Below, piece after piece: positions 25,582 through 35,539 of a stretch of 64,000 bases of DNA. A program made the translations under genes and the position numbers. Origin of the DNA: Carallia brachiata (lineage: Eukaryota > Streptophyta > Magnoliopsida > Malpighiales > Rhizophoraceae). How positions within the stretch are numbered: position 1 is the stretch's first letter; every line of letters starts with the position of its first letter. The stretch is taken from contig JADCRB010000068.1 of NCBI GenBank assembly GCA_021464245.1, positions 7,054,134 through 7,118,133 of the forward strand, in the 5' to 3' direction. Under the pieces are notes generated by a model. It ran no database searches, had not been told where the DNA came from, and worked only from the letters and a program-made list of their open reading frames with translations.

Positions 25582-27607
25582 ATGGCGTTGTGCTTGGAGA
25601 AGCAAGGCTCTGGCAAGAAGAGGAAGGGTTCTGGCGATAAAGTTGAAGTATGTTAATTTATACCCTTTTTGTTCAACTTCTTTTTTTGTTTTTCTCCTTT
25701 TTTTTTTTCTTTTGACTGATATTGATCAGTTCACGTTTTTGTTTTTTGGGTTTAAGAGTACTGGGCATTTGTTTTGCACGTTGTTGTATGATAGTTCTTC
25801 TGATTGTTACTTGTTTTTCATGTTTCTGTTTGGTTTCTTTATTGAATTTGAGTTTCATGTTGGGTTTCCACTGACTGAAGCTACATTGTGGCTTATCGTT
25901 GTCTTTCTCGTTGCTATTGTCCACCTATGGCTGCTGTTTGCCCTGTTTGACGTTCATGCAAGGCCTGATTAGGGGTTCTTGGGAGGTGACAAATTATGAT
26001 CGTGTAAAAGCAGTTGCTATGTTTGCTCATTGTTATGAATATAGCACATGTTAGTTTTCTTATCTCATAATTTTGAGTTGCTGAATTTGTAATAAAGAAA
26101 TTTGTTATATTTACTCACTTTTTTTTTTAAGTGTTAATGTCTCATTTAATTTTTTTAAATTAGGTCTCACTAAATTTTTTTCCCGTCAAATTTCACATCG
26201 AATTAACTTAACTTATTCATAATGGTTTTAAATTAGAAAAATTCTAATGTAAATTGCTATTGTTTACTGCTTTTTTATTGTTTGTCACGTTTCAGATATA
26301 CTCTATTTCTCTTTATGGTAAACAAGGTTAATGTCAAATTTATGCTAATCGTGGCGGGTTCTTCTTGTTCCTAACACGTGTCTTTTTGTCTGATTTGGCT
26401 ATCTGCTTTTTGCACATTAAAAATGTGAAATTTTGCAGGTAAGGAACAAGGAAGAAGGCTTTCCGGGTTCATCGCGCCCAAGAACCGTCCCTGCATTTCA
26501 CGCTCAAGGCTGGAAATACAACAATTGTGTCAGGTATGGTAGTAGACCTGCTGATGATTGGTCTGACCACCTTTCTCCAAGTAGTCTTGTGCATTCAAAT
26601 CTTCTGACTGAACGCAACAGATCCTTCCTTCTGCCACAGCTGCAGCCTTCGGCATTCTCAGTCTCGCATTGTAATCAGAATAGAATTCCTTTTGCGACTG
26701 AAAGCAACAGATCCTTCCTTCAGCGACAGCTGCAGCCTTCGGCGTTCTCAGTCTCGCATTCTAATCTAAATAGATTTCCTTTTGTCAATTCTGCAACAAA
26801 TGATGGAGCGCTCTGTCGTGCTTGTTCAAAGAGGAATAAATACAAGCACCACAATTGGTTGCCTGCAGGTCAAGGCCTGGTCTCTGGAGCTGAATTCTGC
26901 CCTGATGCTATCATCCAATATACTCGAAAGGGTGTAAAGCAAGAAGAATCTCTGAGGATTAAAATTCGGAACCATCTTTTACATCAACAGTGGAAAATTG
27001 AGTTCAGGAATGATGATAATAAGCAAAGAGTGCGCTACACCTCACCTGAAGGGCAGACTTACTATTCTCTTAATCAGGTCTGTCTTGATTTGAGTCGACT
27101 GAATCAGAGAATCTATCTCCAATCTCCGAGCATAAGAAACCAAGTGCACACGGTGCTATCAGGCATTCATTGCCTCCTGCAGTGAATCCAGATGGTTGCC
27201 AGTCAAAGCCTAAGGATTTTTCTCCATCTGATGAAGTTGTTGTCGAACCTGAGCATTGTCCGCAAGCTATTGAGGACTGGTACACTTTTAGTCATGAGGA
27301 GAAGCCTAATGGAGAGAATAAGAGAGCAAGTCTCAGGGAGATGACATTGAGAGCAAAGAAACATCTGTCATCCGTGGGGTGGAAATTCTGGTACGCAAAC
27401 CATAGTAGTAAGAAGGGTGAATTGCGCTATGTTTCTCCAAGGGGAAAGTGTTTTCATTCACTTCGATTAGCTTGCAAAGATTCTATGGATGCTCAGGATA
27501 CCCTGTTGACAAGATGGTTGAACAGCAGCCAGAGAGTGAGAAAATCCTGTCCATCTAGTAAAATATATTTAGGAACAGCTCGTACTGTGGTTTTTAGGAA
27601 ACTTTGA
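25582..27607 (+). pseudogene. IDM1/ROS4-like PHD-finger protein, N-terminal part only, frameshifted
   Basis: Exon 1 (25582-25647) starts MALCLEKQGSGKKRK and ends at a GTATGT donor; exon 2 begins after TTTTGCAG at 26439 in the same phase. Exon 2 carries two copies of a module typical of the N-terminal region of IDM1/ROS4-like PHD-finger acetyltransferases: RIKIRNHLLHQQWKIEF then RVRYTSPEGQTYYSL (about 26955-27085), and RAKKHLSSVGWKFWY then ELRYVSPRGKCFHSL (about 27350-27465). A frame change near 27090-27105 separates them: the first frame stops at 27183 while the second reads SPISEHKKPSAHG into repeat two and stops at 27605. No PHD or acetyltransferase domain follows. IDM1-type proteins read methylated DNA and acetylate histone H3, but this copy lacks those parts. 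It could be a small derived gene if the frameshift is a sequencing error. Confidence 0.55.
26607..26786 (+). repeat. 90-bp in-frame tandem duplication in the IDM1-like gene
   Basis: Two adjacent 90-bp units each encode about 30 residues with the words NRSFL, LQPSAFSVSH and N-x-NR-x-PF. Units begin ACTGAACGCAACAG and ACTGAAAGCAACAG. They differ at only about ten positions by eye, so the duplication is fairly young and kept the frame. Confidence 0.85.
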
Positions 27608-28856
27608 AAACGTAAGTGCAGCAACTAAGCATTGGCATATGGTAGACATTATTTAGGCTAAAGTTAGAGCAAGACTGTTTTAATGGTTAATTTCCATTAA
27701 TATGTGGCTAATTTTCCAAACATACCAATAAGAAAAAAAAAAAAGTGTAAACAATTCAACTTTGAGGTCTTGAACTTGATCGTGCGTAGAGGTTGAGATT
27801 TTTCACGTGTTGTATATATGATACCGATATCATCAATCCTTGATCAATAATTCCTATAATCACAACCATCGATTGAATATTGTAGCCTAAAAGAGTTCTT
27901 TTCTTGTCGGGCAAAAAATTTGACATTCTGCCAAATGCTCTTAAAATTTACTTTTTTAATAGAGCACAATTTTTTTTAAACAAAATTATGAAATGTTTTT
28001 ATACTAGGGAAAAGTTATGTCGCACACAAAAATAGTTACAAAATTTGTACGAGATCTTGACATTGGATCATGAAAATAAAATAGATAAATTATTGAATTA
28101 ATTACGTGCCGTATATACGTATCTACATATAACTGATGCTAAAAATTACTTTGTTAAGTAACATAAACTCCCCTTATTGATTATGCCAAATTCAGTTTTA
28201 CAAAAATTAATCATGATTATATGATAATTACCTTCTTCTCTCTTATTCTCACTCTTTCCGGTTGAGCAAAATTATATCCAGCAGTTATCATTGGTAATAG
28301 ATTACTAATAATTTCTCCTACTTAAATAAAATCAATTAATTTTTCTAACCGTCATTTAATCAAATTTCCTAATCAAATTTCCTAATTTAATTACAATTGA
28401 TAGCAATTTGTTGTAACTCTTTATAATTCCTTTATTGGGAGAGGAGTCGAACTTGACACGCTAATTGGCACTGTGAGTATCGTCTTTTCCGCAATATATG
28501 AACACTTTGGTTTTACTAAAGATCAGATTAAATCAATAGTAATGTCAATTTCTTTTGGTGATTCTTTTGTAATTAGGTAACATGAATAACATCCGCCTCT
28601 CTTTCAGTTGAATCAGTTGATGAGTTGTCTCCCTCATTTTTGATGCGATTGCTGAAGGTAATTTCAACCGCAAGAGCACTGATTTTGTGCGTTAAGAATC
28701 TAAGTTGTGTGTTTGACCTAATTTTTGGTTTCATTTTTTATGGATCAGGCCTTAATTCCGTTAGTTTTAATGAATGTGGTGAGATGGTTCAATTGTTTCA
28801 CGTCCAAATGAAAATGGTGTACTGATATAAACTTAACTATTCACTCAATGTAAAAT
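27608..28856. other. intergenic, no gene recognised
   Basis: AT-rich stretch between the IDM1-like pseudogene and the LINE. A donor-like ACGTAAGTG follows the pseudogene stop, but no PHD-finger or acetyltransferase exon is recognisable here. The frame at 28625-28825 has no motif. Confidence 0.55.
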
Positions 28857-30006
28857 AACATAACCAATGGTAAAAAATAAGATACAGTGGGCTTCCTGGG
28901 AGCGGTTGACAATGGCAAAAAAGAACGGGGGCCTTGGCTTTAAAGACTTCCAATCTTTTAATATTGCCATGTTGGGCAAACAGGCTTGGAAATTGATAAC
29001 TTCCCCCGACTCATTACTGGCCAGGATTTATAAGGTTAGGTATTTCCCTAAGGTATCCTTCCTGGAAGCACAATTGGGCTACTGACTTAGTTATGCGAGG
29101 AGGAGCATTATAGCGTCAAAGACTTGTGGTGAGCCGCAGTATCAGATGGAGAGTAGGTGAAGGTCGAAAAATAGATATCTAGCAGGATCCATGGCTTCCA
29201 AGCCAGAATGGTTTCAGAATCTTATCGCCTCGCTTGCCGTTGGAGGATAATAGAGTTGCGGCTTTGATTGATGAGAATACGGGTAGATGGCGTGTTGAGC
29301 AAATCCTTTCTATCCCACTGAGCTTGAGGAGGATTGAAGATGATATCATATGGCATTATGATACTAGAGGAAAATACACAGTGCGTAGTGCCTATGCGCT
29401 TGCTCGATCCATGGTTGTGTCTAATCTAAATGCGGCAAGCTGCTCCTCTCAGTCTACTGATGGGGTGTGGAGTGCCATATGGCGGCTTGACGTCCCAAAC
29501 AAGGTGAAGCATTTTTATGGAGAGCGACTCGGGGATTCCTTCCAACCGCAGAAAATCTGGTGAGAAGGGGCATAATTCCTGATCTTACTTGTCAAAGGTG
29601 TGGTGTAGAAGCTGAAACTATTTGGCATGCGTTGTTTCTCTGTCCGTGGTCTAATGGGTTTGGTTAATCCGAGTCCGAGAGCTAAAGCATGACAATATAA
29701 TGGAATTGCTTCTTTCTTCACTCTGCAACGAGGCTAAAGAGGGAGCCGAAGCAGCAGCTATGATCTTGTGGGGAATTTGGAAATCGCGGAATGCACAAGT
29801 GATTGAGCGTAAAATTATTGATGGGGATACTACGGTGCATATGGCAATGAAGATGCTTGATGACCACAAGAAGGCTACACATGGGGAAAGAGGTGCTCGG
29901 GAGATAGTACACCAAGATTGTTGGCAACCTCCTCCGGCTGAAACGTTTAAGATCAACACCGATGCTGCCTTGGGAGAAGGACGGACTGGGTTGGGGGTGA
30001 TTATCC

Positions 30007-30483
30007 TGTTGTTCTCTATAGTAAGAAGCTCAGTTTTAACTTACACAAACTAAGTTTCGGCAGAATTACAGAAAACAGTAGAAGCTAGGTGCAGAGAAGA
30101 GTGAAAGGAGAATAAAGAATTTTTCCTTTTTTTGGGGACATAGAATATCTTGTACTCCATTGAAAATATATATGAAACTACATAGATAAGTACAAGAGAA
30201 CATGTGAACCATACTCTTGAAAATACATATGTACCTAAAACAGTAACTATACCAACTCTGCAGGTAATGACCTTACCTGACTGACTTGAGCTAAAAAATG
30301 TTACATACAAGGTACTAACATAAGATGTACCATACTTAGCACTATGCCAAGTTTATAGACAAGCTAAATATAAACATTGCAAGAGAATGAAACTGAGATT
30401 GCAAAGAACTTTAATTGCCATAACTGTCATCCTTTCAGCAAGGTTCTCACTGCAGCTGCAATGTTCAGATTCAATCTTCTTCA
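30007..30483 (-). repeat. copia 3' LTR
   Basis: 477 bp, TG...CA termini on the plus strand, near-identical to the copy at 34573. The first three bases on the coding strand (TGA) also provide the stop codon of the pol frame. Preceded on the left by the TATCC target duplication. Confidence 0.92.
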
Positions 30484-30492
30484 CTCCTCCTT
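30484..30492 (-). other. copia polypurine tract
   Basis: On the minus strand AAGGAGGAG abuts the 3' LTR. This is the expected position and composition of the plus-strand primer for reverse transcription. Confidence 0.75.
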
Positions 30493-31428
30493 GGAGCTGA
30501 TACATTGCATCCCCAGCCTCTTCCTTAATGCCACAAACTTAGACTTACGCAATGCTTTAGTAAATATGTCAGCTAACTGATCTGCAGAATCACAAAACAC
30601 AAGCTGAACCTCACCATTTTCTTGAGCCTCTCTTAAAAAATGAAGCTTTAACTTAAAGTGCTTGGTTCTTCCATGATGAACAGGATTATTGGAGATAGCA
30701 ATAGCTATTTGATTGTCACAAAAGATGACTGAAGTTTTTGTTGGAGCATGATGCAAGTCAGTAAGCACTCTCCTCAACCAAATACACTGGTTTACAGCAG
30801 CAGTGGCAGCTATATATTCTGCCTCTACTGTTGACTGAGCCACAACTGACTGTTTCTTTGAATTCCAGCAAAAAAAACCTTCTCCAAGTGTGAAGCAGTA
30901 GCCTGAGGTACTTCTCATATCCTCAACAGACCTTGCCCAATCACTGTCTAAGTATCCAAACAATTCCAATTTCTCAGATCTCTTGAACATGACTCCAAGA
31001 TCAATAGAGCCCTTAATGTAACTGAGAATTCTTTTGGCAGCTTTATAATGCAGCTCACTAGGAGCATGCATATACCTTGAAAGCAAATTTGTGGCATGAA
31101 CTATGTCAGGCGTTGAAGCTGTCATGTACAACCAACAACCAACAAGGCTTCTGTAAAGTGTTTCATTTATATCACCACTTCCATCATCTTTGACAAGTTT
31201 TTCATTGATAGCCATTGGAGTTGAGAGTGATTTGCATGCATCCATTTTGAATCTTTTGAGAACTTCTCTGGCATACTTTGATTGATTGACAAAGATGCCA
31301 AAATCAAGTTGCTGCACTTGATGTCCCAAGAAGAAATTCATTTTTCCCATGTCTGACATTTCAAACACATTCTCCATTTCCTTTTTAAACTTGAAAACTG
31401 ACTCTGAACAACCACCTGTAACCAGCAA
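30484..31428 (-). pseudogene. copia pol fragment: reverse transcriptase end and RNase H
   Basis: Frame of about 314 codons opening inside the reverse transcriptase catalytic motif (the YVDD region is completed only after a frameshift at about 31430). It continues with the RT thumb (MNFFLGHQVQQLDFG) and RNase H words typical of copia: DSDWARSVEDMRSTSGYC, STVEAEYIAATAA, CDNQIAIAISNNPVHHGRTK and the closing FTKALRKSKF. The TGA stop lies in the LTR. Confidence 0.88.
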
Positions 31429-31491
31429 GTCATCAACATAAAGAAAACAATAATAATTTGCCCCTTTTCAGTTTTGACAAACAATGTTGCT

Positions 31492-32424
31492 TCACTCTTG
31501 CTTTTCACAAAACCAAGTTGAAGTAAGTAAATTGATCCTACTGAACCAGGATCTTGGGGCTTGCTTGAGACCATAAAGAGATTTTCTCAGCTTATACACC
31601 ATTGTCTCCTTTCCTTTGATAGTATAGCCTTCAGGTTGCTCCACATAGATGTCCTCTTGCAAAATACCATTGAGAAAGGCAGATTTGACATCTAAATGAT
31701 ACACTGACCAGCTCCTTTGTGCAGCTAGAGCTAAGATCAATTTGATGGTGTCAAGTCTTGCTACAGGAGCAAATGTGTCTGAAAAATCAACCCCATATTG
31801 CTGAGAGTAACCTTTAGCTACTAACCTTGCTTTCAATCTGTTAATACTGCCATCAGAGTTTAACTTTGTTCTATATATCCACTTGACCCCAATAATATTC
31901 TTATTGTCAGGTCTGTCAATAAGGCTCCAGGTGTGATTCCTTTCAATTGAAGAAATTTCTTCATCCATAGCTTGCTTCCATTTGGTTGATCTTGTTGCCT
32001 CAAGGTAATTCCCTGGTTCCAAGACTGCAATATTGCTTCTTTCATAAATGTCAGAAAGAAGTCTAGTACCCCTAATTGGTGCATCATCAAAATCTCCCTC
32101 ATTTGAGCTGGTATGATCATTACCAATAGGTTGTAGAAATTGATCAGAATGATCTTCAGGCCTATGGGAATCATCATCATTCCAGTTCCACCCTTGATCT
32201 TCTTCAAACCTTACATCTCTACTAACAACAATTTTTCCAGCTTGCACATCAAAGATTCTATATGCTTTTGAAACAATGCTATAACCAACAAATATAGCTG
32301 CTCTAGCCCTTTCATCTAGCTTCTGCCTTTTATGGTCAGGAACTAGGATATAACATAAGCAACCAAAGACTCTCAGATGCTTAACTGAAGGTTTGAAACC
32401 ATACCATGCTTCATGAGGTGTCAT
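31492..32424 (-). pseudogene. copia pol fragment: integrase C-terminus and reverse transcriptase
   Basis: Begins MTPHEAWYG (integrase C-terminal part) and continues through the linker to the RT motifs WKQAMDEEI, DFSDTFAPVARLDTI, HLDVKSAFLNG and YGLKQAPRSWF. A frameshift separates it from the upstream integrase frame at 32424 and another near 31540 from the downstream RT frame. Confidence 0.88.
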
Positions 32425-33179
32425 TCCTTGAATGCTCTAGTTGAAACCCTGTTAAGAAGATAAGCTGAAGTATTAACAGCTTCAGCCCAAAGTGTTTTTG
32501 GTAAATTTTTTTCATAAAGCAAGCACCTGGCCATCTCCATGATAGTTCTATTCCTTCTTTCACTTACCCCATTCTGTTGGGGGGTGTATGGAGCTGAAAA
32601 TTGGTGCTTTATACCAGCTGATTTACAAATTTCTTGAAATACAGCTGAAGTGAATTCAGTGCCATTGTCAGACCTCAAGATCTTGATTTTGCATCCTGAT
32701 TCAGTTTCAACAAGGGCTTTGAAAGACATAAAGATAGATGCCACTTCAGTTTTGGATTTGAGGAAGTAGACCCAACCAAACCTTGAAAAGTCATCAATGA
32801 ACAGTATAAAGAACTTACTGCCATTCAAGGATTCAGTTTGCATTGGGCCACACAGGTCAGTATGGACTAATTGCAACTTTTCTCTTGCTCTCCATGTCTG
32901 ATCTGATGGGAACGGCAATCTTGTTTGTTTGCCTAGCTGACAGGAACCACAGACTCCTCCATCATGTGAGATAACAGGTAAGTCAAGCACAACTTTGTTT
33001 TTCTGCATCTTTTGCAAACCAGAAAAGTGATAATGTCCCAGCCTCTTATGCCACAGAACAGATTCATCATTAAAGGCTGGTAAAGCAGAGTGTTGCATTT
33101 GACTAAGTTCCACAGAGAAGCTTTTTTCTTTCATTGGTACTGAAATAACTTGATCACCATTGCAGTCCAATATGTACAA
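32421..33179 (-). pseudogene. copia pol fragment: GAG-pre-integrase and integrase core
   Basis: Shows the HHCC-type zinc region (LWHKRLGHYHFSGLQ, CGSCQLGK) and the integrase catalytic triad: HTDLCGPM (first Asp), SDNGTEFTS (second Asp) and NGVSERRNRT (Glu). Ends at a premature stop after STRAFKE, where the next frame takes over. Confidence 0.9.
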
Positions 33180-33643
33180 GCATTGTTCATAAATTGCAAG
33201 GAATAGTTTTTCTCCAGTAATTGACCAACACTTAACAAGTTTTGATTAATTTCAGGTACAAATAACACATTTGAAATGTATTTGGTACCTGTTGAGGTTT
33301 GAACAGCCACTATGCCCTTGCCATGAACTTGAATTTGAGAACCATTCCCAATTCTCACTTTAGATGTGTAGGATCTGTCCAGCTCCTTAAATGCTTCTAA
33401 GCTTGGTGACATGTGATGAGTACACCCACTATCAATGAGCCAAGACTGAGTACATGAGGCAGCATTACTACAACTAGCCACAAATAATTCTTCTTCAGCT
33501 TGTTGTGTGCTTTCATCTACAATTTTGGCTTGTTTTTTCTGCTGCAAGTGTTTCCTCTTGCTTTTGCAAATTTTTTCAACATGACCTCTCTTATTACAAA
33601 AAGAACAAAGAGCATCAGGTTTTCTCCAGCAGTCTTTGGCCAA
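33131..33643 (-). pseudogene. copia gag-pol fragment: zinc knuckle and aspartic protease
   Basis: Contains a CCHC zinc knuckle (CSFCNKRGHVEKIC), a lysine-rich linker and the retropepsin active site (LIDSGCTHHM). A second CCHC-type knuckle lies just upstream in another frame (33640-33690). Frameshifts lie at both ends. Confidence 0.85.
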
Positions 33644-33835
33644 GTGAGTAGTCTTACTACAATGCTCACAAGGTGGATATGCTTTTTTCCTCCAGATTTG
33701 CTAGATTCTGCTTCCTTCTTGTCTAGCTTGCTAGATTGAGCTCCTTTGTATGGACTCTTGCCTTTGTAGAGGCTAACAAGGCACCCTCTGAAGATGTTGC
33801 AGGCTTGGAAGTGTCAGAAATTTCTCCTCCTTGCC

Positions 33836-34450
33836 TCATAACCTTCTTTGTTCCTGTGCTTGGAGAGCACTAATGAGTTCTGAAACTGTTATTTGAGAAA
33901 TATCTTTGGATTCCTCCAATGCAGAAATTTTGGCTTCAAATCTTTCAGGGATACTCACCAACACTTTCTCAACAATTCTTCTATCTGAAATTTCATCACC
34001 CAGTAGCCTGATTTGATTCACAATTTTAATAAGTCTATCACTGTAGTCTTTGATATTTTCTGAATCTTTCATTTTCAGCACTTCAAATTCCCTCCTCAAA
34101 TTGAGAATCTGCATATTCCTTGACTTGACACTGCCTCCATACTCATCTCTTACTAGCTTTTCCCAAGCTGCTTTTGGAGTATCACAAGCCATGATCCTGT
34201 TAAATATAACCTCTGAAACAGAAGATTGAATACAGGATAAAGCCTTGAAGTGCTTGGCCACTTGTTCACTATGAGTTTTAATTTGAGCAACAGTTGGATT
34301 ATGTGGCAAAACAGGAAGATCTCCTCCAACTTCAGTAACTTCCCAAAGATCATGAGCTTTCAGGTATGTCCTCATCATGACAGACCATTGCATATAGTTG
34401 TCTCCAGAAAATTTTGGTGGAGGGGGAGGAGAAAAATTCACTGAAGCCAT
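33836..34450 (-). pseudogene. copia gag, N-terminal part (DUF4219/UBN2 type)
   Basis: Starts MASVNFSPPPPPKFSGDNY with the conserved gag WxxxMxxxL region (YMQWSVMMRTYLKAHDLW), followed by a UBN2-type helical domain (IQSSVSEVIFNRIM, AAWEKLVRDEYGG, NIKDYSDRLIKIVNQIRLLG). Stops after LQAQEQRRL through a one-base shift; the rest of gag is in other frames. Confidence 0.88.
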
Positions 34451-34556
34451 AACAGTTCAGAAACTCTCCCAGGTGTTTGCCCAAGGTGTTTCCTCTCAAA
34501 TCTCTCGTATCACTCTAATTTTCACACACCAACAGGTTCCTTAAAGATCCTATTTT

Positions 34557-34568
34557 GCTCTGATACCA
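34557..34568 (-). other. copia primer binding site, initiator-Met tRNA type
   Basis: On the minus strand TGGTATCAGAGC begins four bases after the 5' LTR. This is the standard match to the 3' end of plant initiator tRNA-Met used by copia elements. Confidence 0.93.
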
Positions 34569-34572
34569 CTCT

Positions 34573-35076
34573 TGTTGTTCTCTATAGTAAGAAGCTCAGT
34601 TTTAACTTACACAAACTAAGTTTCTGCAGAATTACAGAAAACAGTAGAAGCTAGGTGCAGAGAAGAGTGAAAGGAGAATTGAGAGTTTTTCCTCTTTTTG
34701 GGGACATCAAAATATTGTACTCCATTGAAAATATAATGAAACTACAAGATAAGTACAAGAGAACATGTGAACCATGCTCTTGAAAATACATATATACCTA
34801 AAACAGTAACTATACCAACTTTGCAGGTAATGACCTTACCTGACTGACTTGAGCTAAAAAAAGTTACATACAAGGTACTAACATAAGGTCTACCATACTT
34901 AGCACTATGCCAAGTTTATAGACAAGTTAAATATAAACATTGCAGGAGAATGAAACTAAGATTGCAAAAGAACAAAACAAAAAAAAAAAACTGCTGGAGA
35001 ACTTTAACTACCATAACTGTCATCCTTTCAGCAAGGTTCTCACTGCAGCTGCAATGTCCAGATTCAATCTTCTTCA
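34573..35076 (-). repeat. copia 5' LTR
   Basis: 504 bp, same ends as the other LTR. The extra length is mostly one A-rich insertion (about 34966-35000). Followed by the TATCC target duplication. Confidence 0.92.
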
Positions 35077-35539
35077 TATCCGAAACTCTTTGGGCTATTC
35101 GGTGTTGACTTTTGGCATAGGATTGCAGTGTACAATGGGACCAGACTTAGCTGAAATCCTTGCGATCCGTGAGGCACTGGTGAAATCTGAGATGAGATTT
35201 CCGAAAATTATTGTGGAATTGGACTCCCTTATTGCCATTAAGGAAATGTCATCAGGTGTTACCTCGAAGTCCATCATGGCAGCGCTGGCTGAAGACATTC
35301 GAGTCCTATCATCCAATTTTTCCCAATGCATCTTCTTGCACACGCGTAGACAGGCAAACAGAGTAGCACATGCTGTTGCTAATGCCTCTCTTTTTAAGGA
35401 TGGTGAATGGTTGTGTACATCCACCAATTCCAGCTCTATTTTTGATCTGATTCTACTTGATGTACGAGATGGCAATCAATCAAACATAAGCTTCCCATTC
35501 TCAAAAAAAAAAAAAAAAAAAAAAAAAAAACATAACCAA

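Larger units (their letters stand above)
30007..35076 (-). mobile_element. Ty1/copia LTR retrotransposon, complete ends, frameshifted gag-pol
   Basis: Two direct LTRs begin TGTTGTTCTC and end CAATCTTCTTCA, and are flanked by the 5-bp target duplication TATCC (30002-30006 and 35077-35081). The coding strand is minus, so the right copy is the 5' LTR. Internal order on the minus strand is gag, zinc knuckle, protease, integrase, reverse transcriptase, RNase H, i.e. copia order. At least five frameshifts (near 33836, 33690-33790, 33180, 32424, 31540, 31430) interrupt the polyprotein, so this copy cannot move by itself. LTRs differ at roughly 4-5 percent of aligned positions plus small indels by eye, which suggests a moderately recent insertion. 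Confidence 0.93.
28868..35530 (+). mobile_element. 5'-truncated LINE with poly(A) tail, split by a copia element
   Basis: Flanked by a target duplication CATAACCAA (28859-28867 and 35531-35539). Ends in a run of about 28 A (35503-35530). Remaining LINE sequence is about 1.6 kb: the end of the reverse transcriptase (WERLTMAKKNGGLGFKDF at 28900-28960), the connection and zf-RVT regions (RWRVEQIL, DDIIWHYDTRGKYTVRSAYAL, VWSAIWRLDVPNKVKHF at 29280-29520) and RNase H (FKINTDAALG near 29950, continuing at 35130-35440 with LAEILAIREAL, IIVELDSL and FLHTRRQANRVAHAVAN). Stops and frameshifts near 29085-29230 and 29560-29690 make it inactive. The copia element inserted after the LINE did. Confidence 0.85.

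Noticed and set aside
33500..33739. 79-codon plus-strand frame within the copia element
   Set aside because: Antisense shadow of the gag-pol coding strand.
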